Assembly (NCBI RefSeq): GCF_900290235.1
Contig: NZ_OLMK01000097.1
Location: forward strand, 1 to 37,284
DNA length: 37,284 bases
Direction of reading: 5' to 3'
From: Streptomyces sp. MA5143a
GTDB taxonomy: Bacteria; Actinomycetota; Actinomycetes; Streptomycetales; Streptomycetaceae
Both the position numbers and the translations under genes were made by a program. The notes beneath the pieces are model-generated. The model did not search any database and was not told the DNA's origin. It saw nothing but the letters and a program-made list of their open reading frames with translations. This document shows, in pieces, positions 24,110-30,924 of this stretch (the first letter of the stretch is position 1; every line of letters begins with the position of its first letter).

Positions 24110-24744
24110 TCGTATGAGGCGGCCGAGCGGTTCGCTCGTGATGAGACGTCCGAGGTGGTCGCCAGAGAGCTTCGGGTGACATCGCGGTCGGTGCGACGTT
24201 GGCGGCGGATTGGGTTGAGGGCGGTGCGGACGCCCTGCGCTCGAAGGGGCCGGCCTCGGTGGAACGGCTGAGCTCCCGGCGATCGAGGTGTGGAAGGCCG
24301 AGGTGTGGTCGCGGGTAGAAGGACCGCGGCGGACCTGGGCGCCCACGTCTGCTTCGAGGACGAGGCAGGCCAGGGGCTGAAGCCGCCCAGGGGACGCACC
24401 TGGGCACCGCGCGGAGCCCGGCCGGTGGTGCGGGTGCGCGGACGCAGCCGGGGACGGGTCAACATCGCCGGCGTGGTCTGCTACCGCGCCGGACACCGCT
24501 CCCGGTTCTTCTTCAAGCTGCACATCTGGCACGGGCGCCGGGGCGAGCCGAAGGCGTTCTCCTGGCGCCAGTACCGCGGCCTGATCGTCATGACTCACAT
24601 CCAGCTCGGCACCCCGGTGGTGTGGTGCTGGGACAACCTGACTTCCAGATGCCTTCGTACGCACCAGAGTTGAACCCGGCCGAGGGGATCTGGTCGCTCC
24701 TCAAGGGGCACCTGGCCGACGGTTGTCTGCCACCACCGGTCTGA
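24110..24744 (+). mobile_element. IS630-family transposase remnant
   Basis: Three pieces in different frames: an HTH (YEAAERFARDETSEVVAREL then RVTSRSVRRWRR, about 24113-24210), a DDE-core part (CFEDEAGQGLKPPRGRTWAP and VNIAGVVCYRAGHRSRFFFK, 24330-24640) and the last catalytic block PSYAPELNPAEGIWSLLK (24649 onward). This is the order of IS630-family transposases, but the middle is deleted, the frame changes twice and the end is shortened. No terminal repeats were recognised. Confidence 0.8.
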
Positions 24745-25152
24745 CCATGGACGTCGACGCGGTCAGACCACCGGACTCCGCGAGTTCAACCTGAGTAGAT
24801 ATATGGCCATGGCTCAAAATCATCCCTTTGGCGCAATTTAGATCTCAGGATGCACACATGTTCTTCAGGCGGGGTGGCCGGGTGGGGTGAATTGTGCAGA
24901 AATGGCCGATATAAGATATTAAAACTTCAAGGAGCCTCTGGATCTTCGGCTTTCATTGTGCAACTCTGAATTCCAGGGAAGCCCTCCCCTCGAATTCCGA
25001 CGAGGAGGGCTGAGGTAATTTGCCGTGGGTTTCGTTCTGGAGCTTGCGGCCGACGGTGGCGCGGTCGAGCGGCGGAGAGCCGGCCCACTCAACGAGTTTC
25101 TGAAACGATCGCCGGCATATACCCTTCCGGGCACAGACAGAAGGATACTAGC
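24745..25152. other. AT-richer intergenic region before GAF gene
   Basis: 408 bp with no supported gene and a visibly lower GC content than the rest of the window (for example around 24795-24930, with TAAGATATTAAAACTTC). This suggests foreign origin. It contains an 8-bp hairpin, AGCCCTCC at 24980-24987 and GGAGGGCT at 25004-25011, which could be a terminator or attenuator before the GAF gene. Confidence 0.6.
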
Positions 25153-25593
25153 ATGATCACAGATGAAACTGAGATGGAGAGTTGGCTCAGGGAATTCCTC
25201 GGAACCTACAGCGGCGTGGCCGGCTCTGTTCATGTGCGCCAAGGCGACGGCGTTGCGCTGGCTGCCGCCGTCAACCTGCCGCCGAAGGTGCGGGAAGTTA
25301 CGGCGTTTGTGCCTCGGGGCAAGGGCATGGCGGGGCTGGCCTTGGAGCGGGGGGTGGCGGTGCAGTCCTGCAATATCCAGACGGATGACAGCGGTGTTGT
25401 CCGACCGGGGGCGCGGGCGGTGAATGCTCAGGCCGCCGTGGCGATACCGGTACGCGACGAGAACGGGGACGTCGCGGCCATCGTAGGTATCGCATTCGCG
25501 GGCGAACGGGCAGAGTTCCTGGATGCGGAATTGCAATCGATGGAAAACCATGCCCGAGCACTTCTTGACAGGGTTCAAGGCGTCTTTCAGTAA
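25153..25593 (+). CDS. single-domain GAF protein
   Basis: 146 residues; the ATG at 25153 has GAAGGA eight bases upstream. The whole chain fits one GAF domain: N-terminal helix (DETEMESWLREFLG), strand-rich core (SVHVRQGDGVALAAAVNLPP), the GKGMAGLALERGVAVQSCNIQ block and QAAVAIPVRDENGDVAAIVGIAF, ending in a long C-terminal helix. GAF domains bind cyclic nucleotides or small molecules; no output domain is attached, so it may regulate or carry a ligand for another protein. The cyclase-like gene follows after 242 bp of which part is an IS scrap. Codon use is less GC-biased than in core genes nearby. Confidence 0.85.
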   Translation: MITDETEMESWLREFLGTYSGVAGSVHVRQGDGVALAAAVNLPPKVREVTAFVPRGKGMAGLALERGVAVQSCNIQTDDSGVVRPGARAVNAQAAVAIPVRDENGDVAAIVGIAFAGERAEFLDAELQSMENHARALLDRVQGVFQ

Positions 25594-25679
25594 CGGTGGG
25601 CGGGGCGGGGATGCTCTGCACGGTTTGGGCGAAAAGGTCGAGATCTGGTTCAGGGTCCGCCTGGCAAGCCATGCGACGA

Positions 25680-25771
25680 CGCGTCACCTTCACCGCACCG
25701 TCACCCGCCTCGCCAGCGGGATCAACAACTACGTCAGCGCTTGGAACACCGGCGCGAAACCGTTCGCCTAA
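25680..25771 (+). mobile_element. short transposase tail fragment
   Basis: About 30 residues, HLHRTVTRLASGINNYVSAW and NTGAKPFA, resemble the C-terminus of a second IS630-like transposase subtype, where this would continue to WTKTAxxIL. A stop codon follows. It lies between the GAF and cyclase-like genes and shows that the pair has been disturbed by, or assembled with, an insertion sequence. Confidence 0.5.
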
Positions 25772-25835
25772 ACCGCTGGGCTCACACCGAGGTCCGCCAA
25801 CCTCACCGACAACGACAAGGCAAAGGAATCGATTA

Positions 25836-27152
25836 GTGGCACTAGATGGGGTGAACTCGGTGGGTTCCGCGGCAATCCTGGAGATGAGGAAAAGGGCTGG
25901 CGACTGGCTGCTGAGGCATCAGGGCTCATCCGGAGCGTGGGGGTTGCGTCTCAAAGCCGGCGGGCCGGATCCGAGCGTTTTCATCACCTCTTTGTCCGGA
26001 TTGGCACTATTGAACATTGATCGGGCGGCCGCCGAACGGGCCGCCGAGTGGCTGGCGGGCGAGCAGTTGGAGAACGGGGCATTCGGTGAGGGAGACAGCC
26101 GACGCCTGTACCGTCCTGCGGCCACCGGTATGGGGACGTGGCTACTGTGCGCCGTGGACAGGGAGCGATACGCCGCCCAGATCGCCAAGGCGGTCGATTA
26201 CTTCAGGGGGTGTCAGGAGAAGGAGGGAATGCACCGCGGTGGTATCGGCGCGGGGAGGACCGGGGTGTTCGGCACCCCTGGCCATCCGAACCGAGAAGTC
26301 ACCATGGGTGGGCCCTCCATAACCGATACCATGTTTGCTACGGCGGCTCTGCGGCACGCGGGGGTCGCACCCAGCGACCCCCTCTGGAGGGAGATGGTGG
26401 AATACGTCCATTGCTGTCACAACACTCCCTTGATCAACAATCGTCCGGATGTCCAGGAGTATCTCGCCGACAACAGGTTCTGCCTTTCTGGCGATGGAGG
26501 AATACTTGTAACCCTGGACCGCTACCGGCGGCCGCCCGAGGCGCGGGAAGCGGTGGGTCAGAATCTGACCCCCATCATATCGACCGGACTCGCCACACTG
26601 CAGGGAATGTTTATCTATCTCGGGGCGGGACTGTCCCATTCGTCACCGGAGGTGACGACCACTCTCGACTGGCTCCGTCAGTACTACACCGTCAGTGAAC
26701 ACGCGCAATACGCCGACGCACTCAACTTTGATTTTGACCAGTCACCGCGCTGGCCTAAGGGGCATCCCGGTATGACGGTCACCGATGATCCCGACACGCA
26801 GGGTTCCAGCGTGCCCGCGACCCGACTGAAGTCCTCCAGGGGTTTTCGTTTCGTCGATCGTGGCGATACGGTGGAAATCGTTCCCGACCGACATGGCGAC
26901 CCGAGTCAAGCGGGCCTGTACCTGTACCTGTGGCTCATGGCGGAATGCCTAAATGAATTGGAGATCAAAACGCTGCTCACCGCCGACGGCCGCGAGCATT
27001 TCTGGGTCAACGAGATGGCTTCCCACTTGCGCTCACTGCAACGTCCCGACGGGTCCTGGAGTAACAGCAACCCCCAGTTCATGGACAATGATCCCGCCCT
27101 CGGTACCTCGCTCGTTCTCAACAGTCTCAATGTTCTGGTGCCTCGGTTTTGA
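25836..27152 (+). CDS. squalene-cyclase/prenyltransferase-like alpha/alpha-toroid protein
   Basis: 438 residues from GTG 25836, with AAGGAA seven bases upstream. Repeats of the prenyltransferase/squalene-oxidase type: WLLRHQGSSGAWGL (about 24-37), WLAGEQLENGAFGEG (72-86), and near the C-terminus LRSLQRPDGSWSNSNP. No signal peptide or membrane anchor. The position where class II terpene cyclases carry DxDD reads SITDTMFATAA (161-171), so the protonating aspartate pattern is altered. A cysteine/histidine cluster VHCCHNTP lies near 191-198. It may be a diverged cyclase, a non-catalytic toroid or a new enzyme class. Lower GC than core genes and IS remains on both sides indicate transfer. Confidence 0.85.
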   Translation: MALDGVNSVGSAAILEMRKRAGDWLLRHQGSSGAWGLRLKAGGPDPSVFITSLSGLALLNIDRAAAERAAEWLAGEQLENGAFGEGDSRRLYRPAATGMGTWLLCAVDRERYAAQIAKAVDYFRGCQEKEGMHRGGIGAGRTGVFGTPGHPNREVTMGGPSITDTMFATAALRHAGVAPSDPLWREMVEYVHCCHNTPLINNRPDVQEYLADNRFCLSGDGGILVTLDRYRRPPEAREAVGQNLTPIISTGLATLQGMFIYLGAGLSHSSPEVTTTLDWLRQYYTVSEHAQYADALNFDFDQSPRWPKGHPGMTVTDDPDTQGSSVPATRLKSSRGFRFVDRGDTVEIVPDRHGDPSQAGLYLYLWLMAECLNELEIKTLLTADGREHFWVNEMASHLRSLQRPDGSWSNSNPQFMDNDPALGTSLVLNSLNVLVPRF

Positions 27153-27154
27153 AG

Positions 27155-27352
27155 TTACTGATGACGGCTCTTCGAGGTGAGGCGGGGTTGAGGTGTTCCC
27201 GGTGGCGGCGGGTGGGTAGTCGCTGGTTTTCGGGGTTGCGGAAGCCGTAGGCGTCACGGGCGACGGTTTTGATGACGCGGTTGGTCCCTTCGGAGCCGGC
27301 GGTGGTAATGCCGGTGTGCAGGAACGCGAGGATTTCCGGTCACCAGGTCTCG
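27155..27352 (-). mobile_element. ISL3-family transposase 3' remnant
   Basis: Minus-strand translation gives PEILAFLHTGITTAGSEGTN, RVIKTVARDAYGFRNPENQR, which is the conserved C-terminal block of ISL3-family transposases. A stop codon interrupts the tryptophan pair just upstream (W-stop-P-E-I) and nothing upstream matches, so only the 3' end survives. It begins right after the cyclase-like gene's stop. Confidence 0.75.
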
Positions 27353-27499
27353 ATCGTGGTTGCCAAGTGAGCGTTTGGTTAGCTTTTCGGATGGTTCACG
27401 CTGTTTTCCAGCGGCCAGATACGAGCACTGGACCAAGCGATCTGCCGGAAAAGTGGCTTCTGCGGCAATCGGCAGACCAGATGTGCGCCGGGTTCCGAC

Positions 27500-27982
27500 A
27501 GCCAGAGCGTCAAAACCTCCGCCACCGTCCCCCTGACCGGCCAAGGCACCGACCCGGCCAAGAAAAATCATCGGTCGCAAGCGGCACATCGTCTCCGACA
27601 CACTCGGCCTCCTGCTGGCCGTCGCCGTCATCGCCGCCAGCGTCCACGACTCCGCCGCCGGCACCCAAGTCCGCGAGCGCCACCCCACCATCACCAAAGC
27701 CTGGGCCGGCAACGGCTACAAGACCAAAGCGTCGAACACGCCGCCGAGATCGGAATCGACCTCGAAATCGTCCAGCGCGACCCCGCCCTCCGCGGCTTTC
27801 ACGTCCAGCCCCGCCGCTGGGTCATCGAACGCAACTTCGGCTAGCTCATGCACCACCGCCGCCTGGCCCGCGACTACGAAACCCGCCCACACCGATCAGC
27901 CGCCATGATTCAGCTCGCCGCCATCAACCTCATGACCCGCCGCCTCACCCACGAAGCCACCACCAACTGGCGCGACAGCTAA
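27500..27982 (+). mobile_element. IS5-family transposase remnant
   Basis: Pieces in two frames: GRKRHIVSDTLGLLLAVAVI, ASVHDSAAGTQVRERHPTIT (about 27565-27730), then VEHAAEIGIDLEIVQRDPAL, GFHVQPRRWVIERNFG, a stop codon in place of W, and LMHHRRLARDYETRPHRSAA, MIQLAAINLMTRRL to the natural end near 27982. These are the DDE-domain blocks of IS5-type transposases. Frame changes and the in-frame stop show it is dead. The N-terminal third is missing or unrecognisable. Confidence 0.8.
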
Positions 27983-28042
27983 ACCAAATGAAACGGACAA
28001 GCAAGAACCAGACGCTCGCTTAGGGAGGGTAGGTTCGGGAAC

Positions 28043-28852
28043 ATGCGGACGGGGAGACTGCTGGGCGCGGGGCGCACGGCGGACGTGTACGAGTTGGAGA
28101 ACAAACGGCCGAGGACGCCTCAGCACGGAGAGGCCGCCCAGGGGGCTGGCGTTCACGGGGCCGACCGCGGGGCGGACGTTCAGGGGGTCGACCGTGGGGC
28201 GGATGCTCACGGGGCCTGGGTGCTGCGCCGGTACCGGGACGGTCGGGGTGACGCGCGGGCCGAGGCCGAGATCATGGAGCACGTACGGGCTCACGGCTAC
28301 CCCGTCCCACGCGTCCGCGCGGCCACCCGCACCGACCTGATCCTGGAGCGCCTTTCGGGCCCGACCATGCTGGAGGCGATCGCTGCGGGTGCCCTCCCGC
28401 CGGCGGCGGCCGGAGCCGAGCTGGCCCGCCTTCTCCACGCGCTGCACGCGCTCCCGCCCCGTCGCTCCACCGACCCGGCGACCCGCGTCCTCCACCTCGA
28501 CCTGCACCCCGAGAACGTCCTCCTCGCCCCGGACGGTCTCGGCGTCATCGACTGGGCCAACGCCGAGGAGGGCCCGCCCGGCCTCGACTGGGGCATGTCG
28601 GCGGTCATCCTCGCCCAGGTCGCGGCCGACACGGCCGACCCCCGCGCCCATTTGGCGCACACGGTCCTCACCGGCCTCCTCACCCACCAGTCGAGCAGCG
28701 GCCCCTCAACCCTCACGGACGAGGGCCTGACGGAGGCGATCACCCGCCGGTCGAAGAACCCGACGATGAGCACGCGAGAGATTCGACTCCTCAACCAGGT
28801 GAAGGAGTTGATCCGTTCAGCCGGGGCCCGCGTAGGCACTACGGATTCTTGA
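28043..28852 (+). CDS. APH-like small-molecule kinase
   Basis: 269 residues from ATG 28043; GGGAGGG lies about 15 bases upstream. Aminoglycoside-phosphotransferase/choline-kinase fold: a nucleotide loop near GAGRTADVYEL (8-18), Brenner motif HLDLHPENVLL (151-161) and metal-binding VIDWANA (168-174). The substrate is unknown; many such Streptomyces enzymes phosphorylate small hydroxylated compounds or act in resistance. The loop at residues 37-58, between the first strands, is built from a 27-bp tandem DNA repeat and is longer than usual. It lies at the right edge of the IS-rich region. Confidence 0.85.
   Translation: MRTGRLLGAGRTADVYELENKRPRTPQHGEAAQGAGVHGADRGADVQGVDRGADAHGAWVLRRYRDGRGDARAEAEIMEHVRAHGYPVPRVRAATRTDLILERLSGPTMLEAIAAGALPPAAAGAELARLLHALHALPPRRSTDPATRVLHLDLHPENVLLAPDGLGVIDWANAEEGPPGLDWGMSAVILAQVAADTADPRAHLAHTVLTGLLTHQSSSGPSTLTDEGLTEAITRRSKNPTMSTREIRLLNQVKELIRSAGARVGTTDS
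28151..28216 (+). repeat. 27-bp tandem repeat inside kinase gene
   Basis: Units at 28151-28177 and 28178-28204 (GTTCACGGGGCCGACC then GCGGGGCGGAC; the second copy differs at a few bases) and a partial third to 28216. They keep the frame and encode nine-residue VHGADRGAD-like units. Confidence 0.85.
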
Positions 28853-29227
28853 TGACAGTGAAATCAAAGAAGAAGTCCGGGTGTGCCGCGATGATCGCAA
28901 GAGGTCGGCCCACTCGCGGCGTGCTTCGAGGTTTCGGCGCGGCTCGACATCGTCCCCGATGACCAGCGCATTGCGGACGGCTCGGCTGACAGGAGTATCG
29001 CGCAATCCCAGAACCAGTTCGCGCAGACGTCGGCAGGCGTCTTCCGGCTCACCTTCGGACCCGAGCATGTGGACGAGTTGACGGTGGCGGTCGCCCCGCA
29101 GCTTGTCGGCGGTCAGACCGTCGTCCTTGCGGAACGCAGCATCCCATGTGATCCAGGTGTCATGGCATGTCACATGTGTGTCAGTCGCCGTCTGGCATAC
29201 GGCTGGCATGGACCGAGATCCCTTGCC
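28845..29227 (-). pseudogene. possible frameshifted protein
   Basis: Minus-strand frame with AFRKDDGLTADKLRGDRHRQLV, then GSEGEPEDACRRLRELVLGL and DVEPRRNLEARREWADLL looks coding, but it then reads into a non-coding frame. A shift of one base at about 28905 continues AIIAAHPDFFFDFTVIKNP and a stop at 28845, a more natural end. I cannot name a family. It could be a real gene with a frameshift or a sequencing error, or a decayed one; its start is unclear. Confidence 0.35.
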
Positions 29228-29291
29228 GGATGACCGTTGACGCACGTGATCCATTCAACGTGCTCGCCAACGGCAGGACGGGGACAACAAG

Positions 29292-29582
29292 ATGAACCGA
29301 CGAGTCAGCAGAATTCTCGCCCGCACCGTGGTGCGCATCATCTGGGATATCGGATCGGGCATCACAACAGACGGCTCGACCTCCGACCACATCGCGATGG
29401 GCTTTTTCGGCCTGATCTTCCTGGTGGTCAGCGCAATGGGCCGCATCACGCAAGAGCGAGAGCGAGAGCAAGAGCAAGGGCAAGGGCAAGGGCAAGGGCA
29501 AGAGCAAGAGCGTCGAGCCGTGTGCCGCGTCTGCGGGGCGGCACGGGGGCGTTGCGTGAACAGGCACTACCGCCGCCGCTGA
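29292..29582 (+). CDS. small hypothetical protein with Arg/Gln-Glu repeat
   Basis: 96 residues from ATG 29292 (GGGGA seven bases upstream). A hydrophobic segment HIAMGFFGLIFLVVSAMGRI near residues 33-52 could cross the membrane once. It is followed by a low-complexity run of RE/QE/QG dipeptides encoded by a hexanucleotide repeat and a cysteine-containing end (CRVCGAARGRC) that may bind a metal. No family recognised. It is convergent with the MBL hydrolase gene. Confidence 0.55.
   Translation: MNRRVSRILARTVVRIIWDIGSGITTDGSTSDHIAMGFFGLIFLVVSAMGRITQEREREQEQGQGQGQGQEQERRAVCRVCGAARGRCVNRHYRRR
29453..29511 (+). repeat. hexanucleotide tandem repeat
   Basis: About ten copies of AGAGCG/AGAGCA/AGGGCA in a row, in frame in the small protein gene. 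Inner copies are AGGGCA and the flanking ones AGAGCA or AGAGCG, which suggests expansion from the centre. Confidence 0.9.
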
Positions 29583-29590
29583 ACCCGGTC

Positions 29591-30619
29591 TCACGCCGCC
29601 ACGTACGTCACCGGGTCGGTCCCCGGTACCGCCTCCGCCCGGCCTTGTTTCACCAGGCGGCGCAGGTGGGCCTCCGCCTCCGCGACGGCGATGTTCCGCG
29701 AGCTGTACGGGATCTGGGCCCAGGGGCGGTTCCACTCCATGCGTTCGGCGAGCTGCCACGGAGTGAGCGGGGTGGTGAGGAGGGAGCGCAGGTCGCCGAG
29801 GCGGGACTCGTGGTGCGTGAGCAGCTCCCGCACACGGGCCGAGGCGTCGGTGAACGGGTACTGGTGGGCCGGGAGGACCTCGGCCGGGCCCAGCCGGGCG
29901 ACGCGTTCGAGGGAGTCGAGGTAGTCGCCGAGCGGGTCGGTCACCGTCGTGTCGTCGGGGTCCTCGTACAGGCCGATGTGCGGGCTGATCTCGGGGAGGA
30001 GGTGGTCGCCGGAGAACAGCCGCCCCCGGCCCGGCAGTTCGGCCGGGTGGTCCTCCTCCAGGTGCAGGCAGACATGCCCGGGGGTGTGGCCGGGCGTCCA
30101 GATCGCGCGGAGGCGGCGGCCGGGCAGGTCGAGGAGTTCGCCGGGGACGATCTCGCGGTCGGGGAGCGCGGGGGAGAGGCCGGGCAGCGTGCGGCGACCG
30201 TGCGGGGCGCGCAGCGGCGCCACGTGCTCCACGGGCGCGCCGGCCGCCGTCAACTTGGCCGCCATGTACGTGAACCAGCGCTCCGGCCGCGTCTCCCGCG
30301 TCCGCCGTACGACCGCCGCGTCCGCCGCGTGCATGGCCAGCCAGGCGCCGGACGCCTCCCGCACCTTGCCCGACAGGCCGTGGTGGTCCGGGTGGTGGTG
30401 CGTGATGACCACGCCGGTGATCTCCCCGACCGACGTCCCGCACGCGACGAGGCCCTGGCACAGGGTGTCCCAGGAGGCGGGGTCGTCCCAGCCGGTGTCG
30501 ACGAGCACGGGTCCGCGATCGGTGTCGACGACGTACACGAGCGTATGGCCCAAGGGGTTGTCCGGGATGGGGACCTGAAGGGACCGGACGCCGCCACCAT
30601 GGTCGTGCACCTGCGTCAT
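29591..30619 (-). CDS. MBL-fold hydrolase with C-terminal winged-helix
   Basis: 342 residues from ATG 30619, which follows GGGGAG closely. The metallo-beta-lactamase motif H-x-H-x-D-H is THHHPDHHG (His74, His76, Asp78, His79), with later metal ligands in WTPGHTPGH and FSGDHLLP. The C-terminal part (about 290-335, LAERMEWNRPW... AEAEAHLRRLVKQGRAE) resembles the LACTB2/winged-helix extension of thioesterase-type MBL proteins. A KstR-like site 36 bp upstream links it to the P450/thiolase set, so hydrolysis of a CoA thioester or lactone in that pathway is a possible role (inference). Confidence 0.9.
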   Translation of the reverse strand: MTQVHDHGGGVRSLQVPIPDNPLGHTLVYVVDTDRGPVLVDTGWDDPASWDTLCQGLVACGTSVGEITGVVITHHHPDHHGLSGKVREASGAWLAMHAADAAVVRRTRETRPERWFTYMAAKLTAAGAPVEHVAPLRAPHGRRTLPGLSPALPDREIVPGELLDLPGRRLRAIWTPGHTPGHVCLHLEEDHPAELPGRGRLFSGDHLLPEISPHIGLYEDPDDTTVTDPLGDYLDSLERVARLGPAEVLPAHQYPFTDASARVRELLTHHESRLGDLRSLLTTPLTPWQLAERMEWNRPWAQIPYSSRNIAVAEAEAHLRRLVKQGRAEAVPGTDPVTYVAA

Positions 30620-30654
30620 GGGCTCCCCAATCGCCGCCGTCCGGCCACTATAAC

Positions 30655-30668
30655 TAGAACAGGTTTCG
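30655..30668. promoter_or_regulatory. KstR-like operator before MBL hydrolase
   Basis: On the minus strand CGAAACCTGTTCTA matches TNNAACNNGTTNNA at seven of eight defined positions (C for the first T). On the plus strand it reads TAGAACAGGTTTCG and is preceded by AAC, as in the thiolase operator (AACTAGAAC). It lies 36 bp upstream of the start codon, a position that would block transcription. Confidence 0.65.
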
Positions 30669-30846
30669 ATGGGAGGCCGAGTCAACCGTCCCTCTCCACC
30701 GTCCCCGTCCGGCGTCCCCGTCAACCGTCCCCAGACGTGCGTCCGCCGCCCCGACGCGTAACCCGGGACCGCCCCGCGCGGAAGGCGTACTTCGCGGACT
30801 TCGAGTCCCTGACGACCTGAGGCCCGGCCCACCCCGTGGACTCATC

Positions 30847-30898
30847 GAACGGGAGCTGGTATCAGTTCCCGTAGCGCCCTATCTGATGCATCGTCAGA
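30847..30898. promoter_or_regulatory. two dyads before aldehyde dehydrogenase
   Basis: An imperfect 24-bp palindrome (30849-30872) with outer arms ACGGGA and TCCCGT around CTGGTATCAG, pairing at 20 of 24 positions. Twelve bases later is TCTGA-N7-TCAGA (30882-30898). Both lie within 80 bp of the ATG at 30925. Neither fits the KstR-like consensus, so another regulator may act here. Confidence 0.5.
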
Positions 30899-30924
30899 AA
30901 TTGGCTCCGGGGAGGCAGTCGGCC

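Noticed and set aside
28151..28216. CRISPR-like direct repeat
   Set aside because: Only two and a half contiguous copies without spacers, inside a coding frame.
30847..30924. KstR-like box before the aldehyde dehydrogenase
   Set aside because: No AAC-N2-GTT core in this promoter; other dyads are present instead.
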